40,456 nucleotides of DNA from Candidatus Faecivicinus avistercoris (GTDB lineage Bacteria; Bacillota; Clostridia; Christensenellales; Aristaeellaceae): positions 1-40,456 of the forward strand of contig DVJL01000042.1 in NCBI GenBank assembly GCA_018716805.1, in the 5' to 3' direction. This document shows positions 22,834-30,430 of this stretch, one piece after another. Made by a program: the position numbers and the translations under genes. The notes beneath the pieces are model-generated. The model ran no database searches, was not told the DNA's origin, and saw nothing but the letters and a program-made list of their open reading frames with translations. Every line of letters begins with the position of its first letter. The stretch's first letter is position 1.

Positions 22834-23691
22834 ATGGGCGAAAATATCTGTGAAATTCGGAACCTGTCGAAGCGCTACGGCGATTTCGCGCTCGAGCGCG
22901 TGAGCTTTGACATCCCGCGCGGCGCAATCGTCGGGCTGATCGGCGAAAACGGCGCGGGCAAGTCGACGACGATCAACTGCCTGCTCGGTGAGGTCGCGCC
23001 GGACGGCGGCGAGATCCGCATCTTTGGCCGGGACCTCGCGGACGAATCGGTCCGCGACCGCATCGGCGTGGTGTTCGACGAAAACCACTTTCCCGAGATC
23101 TTCACGCCGGCGGAAATCGGCCGGTTCATGGCCGGCATCTATTCGGACTGGGACGCGGACGCCTATCGCAGCCGCCTGACGAATTTCGGGCTGCCGGAGG
23201 ACAAGAAGACCGGCGAGTTCTCGCGCGGCATGAAGGTCAAGCTGGCGTTTGCCGTCGCGCTGTCGCACAATGCTGAGTTTCTGGTGCTCGACGAGGCGAC
23301 CAGCGGACTCGATCCCGTCGTGCGCGACGACATCCTCGACGCCCTGCTCGAATTCGTGCAGGACGAGCGGCATTCGGTGCTGGTCTCGTCGCACATCACG
23401 AGCGACTTGGAGAAGATCGCCGACTACATCGCGTTTCTGCACCGGGGAAAGCTGGTGTTCTGTCTGCCGAAGGACGAGCTGGCCGACGAGTACGGCGTCG
23501 TGCACTGCGGCGCGGCGGACTTCGAGCGGCTGGAACCGGAGATCGTCGTCGCATGGCGGCGGGAGGAATTTCAAACCCGCGCGCTGGTTCGGAACCGCGC
23601 CCGCGCGGCAGAGCTGCTCCCGGACGCGATCGTCGCGCCGGCGGAGCTGGATGAAATCATGTTGTTTTACGCAAAGGGGGATTTCGCATGA
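22834..23691 (+). CDS. ABC exporter ATP-binding protein, YtrB-like
   Basis: 285 residues. Walker A GENGAGKST (37-45), signature SRGMK (130-134, the YtrB-type form of LSGGQ), Walker B FLVLDE (149-154), and the switch His in VSSHITSDLEK. A C-terminal extension of about 70 residues follows the core. It powers the membrane protein encoded next. Start ATG at 22834, with GAGGAGG in the end of the regulator gene. The stop overlaps the permease start by four bases (ATGA), so translation is coupled. Substrate unknown. Confidence 0.93.
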   Translation: MGENICEIRNLSKRYGDFALERVSFDIPRGAIVGLIGENGAGKSTTINCLLGEVAPDGGEIRIFGRDLADESVRDRIGVVFDENHFPEIFTPAEIGRFMAGIYSDWDADAYRSRLTNFGLPEDKKTGEFSRGMKVKLAFAVALSHNAEFLVLDEATSGLDPVVRDDILDALLEFVQDERHSVLVSSHITSDLEKIADYIAFLHRGKLVFCLPKDELADEYGVVHCGAADFERLEPEIVVAWRREEFQTRALVRNRARAAELLPDAIVAPAELDEIMLFYAKGDFA

Positions 23692-24341
23692 AGGGCCTGT
23701 TCATCAAGGATTTCCTGACGCTGCGGCGCAAGTACGGCCCCGTCCGCATCGCGATGGACGTGCTGCTGATCGCCGTGCTGATGATCGCATTTGGGGCAAA
23801 CGGCGCGATCTGGGTCAGCTTCGTGCTCGTGCCGGTCGAGGCGATGACGATGTGCATGACGCTCACCAACTGCGACGAACAGTGGAAATGGCAGAAGTAC
23901 GCCTTCGCACTGCCGGTTTCCCGGGCGCAGATCGTCCGCGCGCGCTATCTGACCGCAGGCGCGCTGGCCGGCATTGGCTTCGCCGCATCGCTGGCCGTCA
24001 ACGCGGCCGCTGCGCTCGCATTCAGCGCCTACCCGCCGGTGCTTCACCTGCTGCTTGCCGCGGCATCGCTGTGGCTTACGCTGTTCGCACTGGCGCTCGT
24101 GCTTCCCGCGGGGCTGTCCCGCGGCGCGAACGCGGGCTTCGCGGCGATGTTTGCGGTGATCCTCGCGCTGCTCGTGCTCTTCGGCGCTGCGGGCTTCAGC
24201 GCACAGGCCGCCGGCAGCGCGCTGGCCTTCGCCGCCCGCCATGTCGAAGTTGCGCTTGTGCTGGCCATCTGCGCCGTCGCAGCCGCCTGCGCACTGTCCT
24301 ATGGAATCTCCGTCCGGCTGTTGCGCCGCGCACGGGCTTAG
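23688..24341 (+). CDS. ABC-2 type membrane permease
   Basis: 217 residues with about six hydrophobic segments and a short cytoplasmic start (MKGLFIKDFLTLRRKYG) typical of ABC-2 permeases paired with YtrB-type ATPases. The stretch QWKWQKYAFALPVSR between helices two and three is characteristic of this group. Together with the ATPase it should form an exporter or an antibiotic-sensing pump. Last gene of the operon, followed by a strong hairpin. Confidence 0.87.
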   Translation: MKGLFIKDFLTLRRKYGPVRIAMDVLLIAVLMIAFGANGAIWVSFVLVPVEAMTMCMTLTNCDEQWKWQKYAFALPVSRAQIVRARYLTAGALAGIGFAASLAVNAAAALAFSAYPPVLHLLLAAASLWLTLFALALVLPAGLSRGANAGFAAMFAVILALLVLFGAAGFSAQAAGSALAFAARHVEVALVLAICAVAAACALSYGISVRLLRRARA

Positions 24342-24365
24342 GTACGGCGTCTCTGCCCACTGCGC

Positions 24366-24414
24366 GGCGGGGAAGGTGGGTTCACGGCGAGCCGCCTTCT
24401 CCGCCGCAGCTTTT
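24366..24414 (+). terminator. Terminator of the ABC exporter operon
   Basis: A 14-base stem, GGCGGGGAAGGTGG with CCGCCTTCTCCGCC (two G-T pairs), 12-base loop, then GCAGCTTTT. It begins 24 bases after the permease stop. Confidence 0.65.
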
Positions 24415-24601
24415 CCCGCCCACGCTGGCAAGCCGTCGATTAGGTGAATCAATCCGGCAGGCAGCCAAAGCGTATTCTCCCCCTTACCCCTTCCCCGCCC
24501 ACGCTGGACGAGCGGCACGGGCGGATTAGCTGAGAGATCGGCCATCTCGCACATGCGAATTCATGTCCAAACCGTCCGAGGTTCACCGAAAAATGCAAAC
24601 A

Positions 24602-24638
24602 AACAGCTCCCGCTTTCCACAAAGCAGGAGCTGTTTTT
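24602..24638. terminator. Bidirectional terminator
   Basis: AACAGCTCC-C-GCTTT / AAAGC-A-GGAGCTGTT with loop CCAC. TTTTT follows on the plus strand and GTTTGTTTG on the minus strand. Ends the second sugar ABC operon (minus). Confidence 0.85.
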
Positions 24639-24648
24639 CCGAAACAGA

Positions 24649-25506
24649 TCAGCCCTTGACGGCGCCGGCGGTGAGGCCGGAAACCAGCGTCTTCTGTCCG
24701 ATCACGAACACGAGAATCGACGGAATCATGACGATCGTCGTGCCGGCCATGATCGTGCCAAACGCCTGTCCATCGGCGTTTTGCAGCATGCCGATACCGA
24801 GCTGAACGGTGCGGCATTCGACGCTGTTGGTCACCAGCAGCGGCCACAGGTACTGGTTCCAGACGGAGATGAACGTCTGGATGCCGACCGCGCCCAGCGA
24901 GGGCAGCGTCAGCGGCATGGCCACGCGGATGAAATACTGGAAGCTGTTGCAGCCGTCAATTTCTGCAGCCTCAGCCAGTTCCGAAGGAAGCGATTTATAC
25001 GCCTGACGCATGTTGAACACGCAGAACGCGCTCGTCATATAGGGCAGGATCAGCGGCCAGAGCGTATAGGGCTGCTTGAGCAGACCCCAGCCGGAAACGG
25101 TCAGGTAGTTGGAGATGATGATCGCGTTTCCGGGGATCATCATCGTCGCCAGAAAGATTTTGAAAATCGCATTCTGACCCTTGAACTTCAGACAGCCGAA
25201 CGCATAGCCGGCCATCGAACCCGTGATCAGCTGCAGCGCCATGCACGAGCAGGAGACGATGATCGAATTGAGGATGAACTGAAACAGCGGTGCCTGATCC
25301 AGCGCCTTCTGATAGTTCTCGATATTTAGGGACGTCGGAATGACCTTGAGCTGGAAAATCTCCTGCTCGGTCAAAAAACTCGTCAACACGCAGTAAACCA
25401 GCGGCGAAATGATCAGCAGCGCAAGAATAAACGCAACGACGCCGGCAATCGGGTTGTTCTGCTTGACCTTGGAAGCCGTAATCTTCATCGTCGTTCCCTT
25501 TGCCAT
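24649..25506 (-). CDS. Carbohydrate ABC transporter permease, second subunit (CUT1)
   Basis: 285 residues, six helices, EAA loop EAAEIDGCNSFQYFIRVAMP (about 195-214), ending LTAGAVKG as CUT1 second permeases do. The start ATG at 25506 overlaps the upstream stop by one base (TGATG). An internal ATG seven codons on is a possible alternative. Pairs with the 25506-26405 protein. Confidence 0.92.
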   Translation of the reverse strand: MAKGTTMKITASKVKQNNPIAGVVAFILALLIISPLVYCVLTSFLTEQEIFQLKVIPTSLNIENYQKALDQAPLFQFILNSIIVSCSCMALQLITGSMAGYAFGCLKFKGQNAIFKIFLATMMIPGNAIIISNYLTVSGWGLLKQPYTLWPLILPYMTSAFCVFNMRQAYKSLPSELAEAAEIDGCNSFQYFIRVAMPLTLPSLGAVGIQTFISVWNQYLWPLLVTNSVECRTVQLGIGMLQNADGQAFGTIMAGTTIVMIPSILVFVIGQKTLVSGLTAGAVKG

Positions 25507-26405
25507 CAGTACGTCACCTTCTTTTCTGCCTTGAACTGAATCGCCGTGAGAATAAACAGAATCACAAACAGGATGACGGAGCGCGTCGCACCAGAGGCAT
25601 AGCGCATATACTCAAACGTCTCCGTATAAATGCTAAAGACCAATGTAGTCGTATAGCGTCCCGGGCCGCCATCCGTCATCAGTCGGATCTGGGCGTAAGC
25701 CTGGAAGGAATTGATGACGTTGATGACCAGCAGGAAGAACAGCGTCGGGGAGATGCTCGGCAGCGTAATGTACCAGTGCTTCTGGAAGAAATTGACGCCT
25801 TCAATGCTGCCGGCTTCATACAGCGAGACGTCCACGCTCTGCAGCGCGGCAATGACGAACAGATAATTCATGCCGATGTTCATCCAGACCGTGACCATGG
25901 CAATCGATGGCAATGCAAGCTTCATGTCGCGCAGCCACCGGAAATTGGTGCCCAGAATCTGGTTCAGAATACCCATCGTGGGATTGAAGATGAACGTCGC
26001 GATGACCGCAATGCACGCGGACGAAATCGCCATGGGCATGGCGTATACGGCGCGAACAAACGCGCGTCCGCGGAACGCCTCATTGGCGAGGATTGCCGTA
26101 AGCGTACCCATCACAATCGAACCGACGACGACCATGATCGCGTATTTGAACGTAACGCCAATGGCGAACCACATGCTCGAATCGGTCAAAGCAGTCGCAA
26201 AATTGGAAAACAGCGGATTTGCCCAGCTGAGAATATTGCCCGAATTGTCCGTCACGCTCAGGCTCAGGATGATCGTCTTCACGAACGGATAAAAGACGAA
26301 GAGAATAAACAGCGCCAACGACGGAAGAATGTAGAAGTAGGGCGTAATGTCGTGGAAAGTCAGCCCTTTCTTTTTCACCGTCTGCTGCGGAAGATTCGTA
26401 GTCAT
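25506..26405 (-). CDS. Carbohydrate ABC transporter permease, first subunit (CUT1)
   Basis: About 299 residues from the ATG at 26405, preceded by AAGGAAGGG. The in-frame ATG at 26471 would lie in the intercistronic hairpin and is rejected. Six helices, the periplasmic-type motif DNSGNILSWANPLFSNF, and EAA loop EAGSIEGVNFFQKHWYITLP. UgpA/LacF-like. Shares an operon with the binding protein upstream and the second permease downstream; no ATPase gene is present. Confidence 0.92.
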   Translation of the reverse strand: MTTNLPQQTVKKKGLTFHDITPYFYILPSLALFILFVFYPFVKTIILSLSVTDNSGNILSWANPLFSNFATALTDSSMWFAIGVTFKYAIMVVVGSIVMGTLTAILANEAFRGRAFVRAVYAMPMAISSACIAVIATFIFNPTMGILNQILGTNFRWLRDMKLALPSIAMVTVWMNIGMNYLFVIAALQSVDVSLYEAGSIEGVNFFQKHWYITLPSISPTLFFLLVINVINSFQAYAQIRLMTDGGPGRYTTTLVFSIYTETFEYMRYASGATRSVILFVILFILTAIQFKAEKKVTY

Positions 26406-26435
26406 TGCAATCCCTTCCTTATGGAGAGTTTCAAA

Positions 26436-26469
26436 GAAAGGAAGCAAACGGAGAAGTTTGCTTCCTTTC
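26436..26469 (-). terminator. Strong hairpin between binding-protein and permease genes
   Basis: A 14-base perfect stem, GAAAGGAAGCAAAC / GTTTGCTTCCTTTC, with a six-base loop; T-rich sequence follows on the minus strand. Its place suggests partial termination or 3' protection that gives more binding protein than permease. Confidence 0.8.
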
Positions 26470-26513
26470 ACTTCTCAAGCCCTAAGCCTTGTGAGAATCA
26501 GGAGGTAAGGCAA

Positions 26514-27833
26514 TTAGGCCGCTTCACCAGTGGTGTTGTAGGTTTCGATCGCAGCATTGGAACGGGCTGCCATTTCAACCATCGCATCCTCAACCGTGCC
26601 ATAGCCGCCCTGCAGGTAGAGGTCGAACTCCTCCTGCCAGATCTGGCGCAGCTCGGCGTTGACGCCGGTGAACAGGCTGCCGGTCAGGTTGCTGACCTCA
26701 GACGCATTCAGCTGATCCAGCGCGACCTGCGCGTTCGGATTCTCCTCGAGGTAGGTCACATACTCCGGAACCTCATAGGCGCTGGAGTTGGCCGCATAGT
26801 AGCCGGTGGCCATCGAGAAGTTCGCAGCCGGCTCGGCGGAGGACATGAACTTCATGAACTCCCAGGTATCGGCCTGGCGCTGCTCGTCGCCCGTGCGGAC
26901 CATCCACAGGTTGCCGCCGCCGACGATCGCACGATCCGGGCGCTCATCGAGCACAGAGGGCAGGAAGGCGGTGCCAACTTCGAAGGACGAACCATTGGTG
27001 ATGGTCGCCAGCTGAGCGGTGGACTCGAAGGTGATGGCGGTGGTGCCGGCCATGAACGCAGCCTTGGAGCCGTCGTTGTCAACGCCGAAGTTGTAGCACA
27101 CGCCGTCGTCCACCAGCTTCTTCCAAGCTTCCATGACGAGCTTGCCGCCGCCATTGCTGTCATACTCGATCGCAGTCGCGGTGTCCGCGCGGCCGTTCTC
27201 GTTGTTGACGTAGTAGTAGCCCGCGTTGGACAGCAGCGCCTCGAAGAACCAGCCGTAGATGGACAGGCCCATCGCGTACTGCGGGTTGCCCTCGACGCTC
27301 GTCAGCTGCTCGGCAATGGCTTCGATCTCGGCGAACGTGGTCGGGATCTCGGTGATGCCAGCCGCATCAAAAGCGGTCTTGTTGTAGTACATGATCGGGG
27401 AAGACGGATTGAACGGCAGGCAGAGGAACTGGCCGTCAACCGTGTAGTAGTTGCGCAGCATCGGGTTCAGGTCTTCAATGTCCATGAACGGATCCTGATC
27501 GAGCATCTCCTGGAAGGGGATGACCCAGTCGACATCCGCGAGGTAGGCGGTCGCCATCTCGAACATCTGGAACACGTCCGGGCCTTCGCCGGCAGGGACA
27601 GCGGCCTTGATCTTGATCAACGCGCTGTCATAGTCGCCCTGGAAAGTCGCATTGCAGAAGATTTCGCTCTGGGACTCGTTGAACGCATCGACGTTCGCCT
27701 GCAGCGCATTGCCGATGTCGCCGCCGGAAGTGTGCCAGAACTCAATGGTTCTGGCCTCGCCCTCAGCGCCCGCGACGGCCGCAAACGACAGAACCATCAA
27801 AAGCGCCAGGGTCAGAGAAAGGAACTTTTTCAT
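26514..27833 (-). CDS. Carbohydrate ABC transporter solute-binding protein, UgpB/MalE-like
   Basis: 439 residues. The signal peptide (MKKFLSLTLALLMVLSFAAVAGA) is cut before EGEART, again with no lipobox cysteine. The mature start TIEFWHTSGG is the classic family 1 binding-protein strand. Also GEGPDVFQMFEMATAYL, PSSPIMYYNKTAFDAAG, AFMAGTTAITFES and GGGNLWMV, all typical of UgpB-like proteins for oligosaccharides or glycerol phosphates. Start ATG at 27833, with AAAGGAG about 12 bases upstream. First gene of the operon. The promoter lies at 27917-27945 and a palindrome in the leader at 27884-27896. Confidence 0.93.
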   Translation of the reverse strand: MKKFLSLTLALLMVLSFAAVAGAEGEARTIEFWHTSGGDIGNALQANVDAFNESQSEIFCNATFQGDYDSALIKIKAAVPAGEGPDVFQMFEMATAYLADVDWVIPFQEMLDQDPFMDIEDLNPMLRNYYTVDGQFLCLPFNPSSPIMYYNKTAFDAAGITEIPTTFAEIEAIAEQLTSVEGNPQYAMGLSIYGWFFEALLSNAGYYYVNNENGRADTATAIEYDSNGGGKLVMEAWKKLVDDGVCYNFGVDNDGSKAAFMAGTTAITFESTAQLATITNGSSFEVGTAFLPSVLDERPDRAIVGGGNLWMVRTGDEQRQADTWEFMKFMSSAEPAANFSMATGYYAANSSAYEVPEYVTYLEENPNAQVALDQLNASEVSNLTGSLFTGVNAELRQIWQEEFDLYLQGGYGTVEDAMVEMAARSNAAIETYNTTGEAA

Positions 27834-27883
27834 AGATACCAGTCACTCCTTTACGTATTTGGTTAATGCACGTTCACTTCCTT

Positions 27884-27896
27884 GTGCAAAATGCAC
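27884..27896. promoter_or_regulatory. Palindrome in the leader of the sugar operon
   Basis: GTGCA AAA TGCAC, with a further TGCACG on its left at about 27867. It lies between the predicted transcript start and the binding-protein ATG, where a repressor could act. Inferred. Confidence 0.4.
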
Positions 27897-27916
27897 GCGC
27901 ACCAATCACATTATTT

Positions 27917-27945
27917 ATTCTAACAGACTTCAGAACGTTTGTCAA
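27917..27945 (-). promoter_or_regulatory. Promoter of the second sugar ABC operon
   Basis: Minus strand TTGACA (27940-27945), 17-base spacer, TAGAAT (27917-27922). Its -35 lies inside a 14-base sequence shared with the marR promoter. Confidence 0.88.
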
Positions 27946-28230
27946 TGTAATTGGCTGGGTTTTGACAAGAAAATTTGATCTGTTCTTGATCTCCTCTTGA
28001 TTCAAACAGCCGTTTGCGCCTTCCGTCCATCAGAATCGGGGCCCGGCCGCCATGAAGATCCGCTCTCCACATCAGGCTTTCGCCTCCGCGCGCAGTCTGC
28101 CCGCGCGCACGCCGCCGGGTTCCCTCCTCGCGCGAAAAAGCCCCGCGCGTTGGTTTTAGTGTAACACGCCGGGGCGATTCTGTCAATTTCGTTAGAATCC
28201 AGATTAAATCAAATGTATGTTTTTTGGAAA
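27946..28230. other. Gap between the sugar operon promoter and the marR 3' end
   Basis: Apart from the marR terminator I see nothing. An open frame on the minus strand lacks a ribosome site. Confidence 0.5.
28135..28174 (-). terminator. Terminator of the MarR gene
   Basis: On the minus strand, CCCCGGCGTGTT pairs with AACGCGCGGGG (one bulge), then CTTTTTC. It is 57 bases past the stop. Confidence 0.75.
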
Positions 28231-28710
28231 TCACCGGGGAAGGCTGTGCCCGCGGCCGCTCTGCTTGGGGTCCGTGAGCGATTCGTCAATATAGTCGGCG
28301 ATGCGGTTGAGCAGGCCGAGCGCCTGCACGGCCGCCTCCTCGCCCAGCCGCGCGATGGCCTGATCCACCAGCGCGATCGACCGCGCATGCACGGCCTCGA
28401 ACTGGCCGAGGTTCTCCTCCTTCAGCCGGATGTACGCCTTGCGCCGGTCGTCCTTCGCCGGAAAGCGCTCGATCATGCCGCGCCGCTCCAGCGACGCGAG
28501 CACCTTGTTCATCTGCGACTTCAGAATGCGCGTCTTGCCGCACAGGTCGGTCGCCGTCAGATAGGTGTCCGGCGATTCCTGACGCTGCCGGTACAGCAGG
28601 TTGCAGACGTGCGCTTCATTATAGGGAATGGTGGAGACGATGCGCTCGTTGTTCACCACCGACGACAGTTTCAGCCATACCGCCAGCAATTCTTCATTCA
28701 GATTTTCCAT
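28231..28710 (-). CDS. MarR-family transcriptional regulator
   Basis: 159 residues from the ATG at 28710 (AAGGAGGGCCT directly upstream). Winged-helix MarR fold: LTATDLCGKTRILKSQMNKVLASLERRGMIERFPAKDDRRKAYIRLKEE is seen as recognition helix and wing (about 50-98), flanked by dimerisation helices. The DDRRK wing motif is typical. It is divergent from the SCP2/alcohol dehydrogenase/aldehyde dehydrogenase operon and shares a 108-base control region, so it most likely represses that operon and itself. The inducer is unknown, perhaps an aldehyde or phenolic compound. Confidence 0.9.
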   Translation of the reverse strand: MENLNEELLAVWLKLSSVVNNERIVSTIPYNEAHVCNLLYRQRQESPDTYLTATDLCGKTRILKSQMNKVLASLERRGMIERFPAKDDRRKAYIRLKEENLGQFEAVHARSIALVDQAIARLGEEAAVQALGLLNRIADYIDESLTDPKQSGRGHSLPR

Positions 28711-28719
28711 AGGCCCTCC

Positions 28720-28748
28720 TTGCAATCGCCGCAGGGGTGTGCTATAAT
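28720..28748 (+). promoter_or_regulatory. Promoter of the SCP2/alcohol dehydrogenase operon
   Basis: TTGCAA (28720-28725), 17-base spacer, TATAAT (28743-28748). Confidence 0.8.
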
Positions 28749-28755
28749 CCTCAAA

Positions 28756-28770
28756 GTTCATTATATAAAC
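28756..28770. promoter_or_regulatory. Candidate MarR operator
   Basis: An imperfect palindrome GTTCATTATATAAAC between the two divergent promoters, just after the plus-strand -10. AT-rich and of MarR size; inferred. Confidence 0.4.
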
Positions 28771-28771
28771 C

Positions 28772-28800
28772 ATTCTACTGCCCAAACCGACGTTTGTCAA
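28772..28800 (-). promoter_or_regulatory. Promoter of the MarR gene
   Basis: Minus strand TTGACA (28795-28800), 17-base spacer, TAGAAT (28772-28777). Confidence 0.85.
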
Positions 28801-28818
28801 TGTCCTAGGAGGAGTTTT

Positions 28819-29289
28819 ATGAAAAGTCTGATCGTTTCGGCCGTCCTTCAGGTGCTCTACCGCGCGCTGAACGCGCTCGCGCGGCGCGATCCGGCGGTGG
28901 CCGCGGAGCTTGCGCAGCTTCCGGAGGGCGCCTGCGTGCGCATTCGCGCGGGGCTGGACGGGCGCGCGCCGCAGCTGACGCTCGTGCGCCGCGGCGACGG
29001 CGTGGCAAAGGCCCGCCCGGACGCGCCGGCGGACATCGAAATCGCGTTCAAGAGCCTGTCGGGCGCGTTCCGCGTGTTCGTCGGGCTGGAGTCCGTCGGC
29101 CGCGCCTACTGCGAGCACCGCTTTGTGCTCAAGGGAAACATCAACGAGACGATGTGCCTCGTGCGCGCCATCGAGATCGCCGAGGGCTACCTCTTCCCCC
29201 GCGTGTGGAACCGCCGCATCTTAAAGCGCAAGGTCGAGAAGCGCCTGCCGACGATCGCGGTCTACGCGCTGGCGCTGTGCGGGAGGTGA
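28819..29289 (+). CDS. SCP2 sterol-carrier-like protein
   Basis: 156 residues from the ATG at 28819 (AGGAGG six to seven bases upstream). After an N-terminal helix come alternating strands and helices that fit the SCP2 fold: GACVRIRAGLDGRAPQLTLV, DIEIAFKSLSGAFRVFVG and VLKGNINETMCLVRAIEIAEGYL. This fold has a hydrophobic tunnel for lipids or acyl chains. It is first in an operon with two oxidoreductases (four bases to the next gene), which suggests it may present a hydrophobic alcohol or aldehyde to them. The C-terminus RRILKRKVEKRLP is basic and could touch membrane. Confidence 0.78.
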   Translation: MKSLIVSAVLQVLYRALNALARRDPAVAAELAQLPEGACVRIRAGLDGRAPQLTLVRRGDGVAKARPDAPADIEIAFKSLSGAFRVFVGLESVGRAYCEHRFVLKGNINETMCLVRAIEIAEGYLFPRVWNRRILKRKVEKRLPTIAVYALALCGR

Positions 29290-29293
29290 GCCG

Positions 29294-30427
29294 ATGCGGT
29301 ACTTTGAATTCTACAATCCCGTTCAGATCTGCGCCGGCGACGACGCGCTGGGCAACCTGAAGTACGCCGCCGATTCCCTCGGCATCCGGCATCCGCTGCT
29401 TTTGACGGACGAGACCCTGACGAAGCTCGGGCTGGCGGCGAAGTTCCTTTCGCTGACCGGGCTGTCCAACTGCACTTCCTACGACCGCGTGCCGGCCGAC
29501 TCGAGCGTCGATACGGTCAACCAGATTGCGAAGCTCTACCGCGATCAGGGCTGCGACGGCATCGTGGCGCTCGGCGGCGGCTCGGTGCTCGACACGGCCA
29601 AGGGCGTCAAGCTGCTGATCGGCCAGCGGACGGACAACATCCTCGGCCTGATGGGCTGCGAAAACCTGCCGCGCGGCGAGCGCGTGCCGTTCATCGCCGT
29701 GCCGACCACCGCCGGAACCGGCAGCGAGTGCACGCCCGTGGCCGTCATCCGCCATCCGGACAGGAGCGTCAAGCTGGAGTACATCTCGCCCTACATGATG
29801 CCCGACGCGGCGTTCCTCGATCCGCGCATGACGCAGTCGCTGCCGCCGCGCGTGACCGCCGCCACCGGGCTGGACGCGCTCTGCCACGCCATCGAGGCCT
29901 GCACCTGCGACCAGCACAACCCGCTGAGCGACGCCTTCGTCTTCGCCGCCATGCGGATCATCGTCGAAAAGCTGCCCATCGCCGTCGGCCGCAACGCCTC
30001 GGACGTGCGCACCGACATGGCCGTGGCAGCGTGCATGGCCGGCGCGGCGTTCGGCAACAGCATGGTCGGCGCGGTGCACGCCATCGGCCACGCGCTCGGC
30101 GGCGTCTGCCACATCGCGCATGGCGAAGCGATGGCGATTCTGATGCCGCACGTCATGGCCTTCAACCGCGCGCGCGACCGGGCGCTGTACGCGCCGCTGC
30201 TGCCGCTGTTCCCCGGCGAGGAGGATCCGGTGGAAGCCGTGACGCGCTTCGTCCGCGGCGTCTCCGAGGCCGCCGGCCTGCCGACGCGGCTGCGCGGCAC
30301 CGGGAAGTTCGACCGCAGCCGCGTGGACGAAATCGCCGAAAAGGCGCTCAACGACGGCGCGATGATCGTCAATCCCGCCTATCTCTCCAAGGAGGACGTC
30401 GCCCAGCTGCTGCTGCGCGCGGAGTGA
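29294..30427 (+). CDS. Iron-containing alcohol dehydrogenase
   Basis: 377 residues, usual group III length. NAD-binding GGGSVLD (94-100), PTTAGTGSE (137-145), and metal ligands Asp194 and His198 (GLDALCHAIEA), His262 and His276 (HAIGHALGGVCHIAHGEA). It interconverts alcohol and aldehyde with NAD(P) in the cytosol. Start ATG at 29294 with GGGAGG seven bases upstream. The aldehyde dehydrogenase follows three bases after the stop, so alcohol would go to acid in two steps, or the reverse. Substrate not readable. Confidence 0.94.
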   Translation: MRYFEFYNPVQICAGDDALGNLKYAADSLGIRHPLLLTDETLTKLGLAAKFLSLTGLSNCTSYDRVPADSSVDTVNQIAKLYRDQGCDGIVALGGGSVLDTAKGVKLLIGQRTDNILGLMGCENLPRGERVPFIAVPTTAGTGSECTPVAVIRHPDRSVKLEYISPYMMPDAAFLDPRMTQSLPPRVTAATGLDALCHAIEACTCDQHNPLSDAFVFAAMRIIVEKLPIAVGRNASDVRTDMAVAACMAGAAFGNSMVGAVHAIGHALGGVCHIAHGEAMAILMPHVMAFNRARDRALYAPLLPLFPGEEDPVEAVTRFVRGVSEAAGLPTRLRGTGKFDRSRVDEIAEKALNDGAMIVNPAYLSKEDVAQLLLRAE

Positions 30428-30430
30428 GCC

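Larger units (their letters stand above)
24342..24648. other. 307-base convergent gap with terminators and a repeated 14-mer
   Basis: Holds terminators at 24366-24414 and 24602-24638. CCCGCCCACGCTGG occurs twice (24415-24428, 24494-24507). No gene. Confidence 0.6.

Noticed and set aside
20299-23574. Minus-strand open frame of about 1090 codons
   Set aside because: It overlaps asnB, the GntR gene and the ABC ATPase gene in other frames, lacks a ribosome site and has shadow composition.
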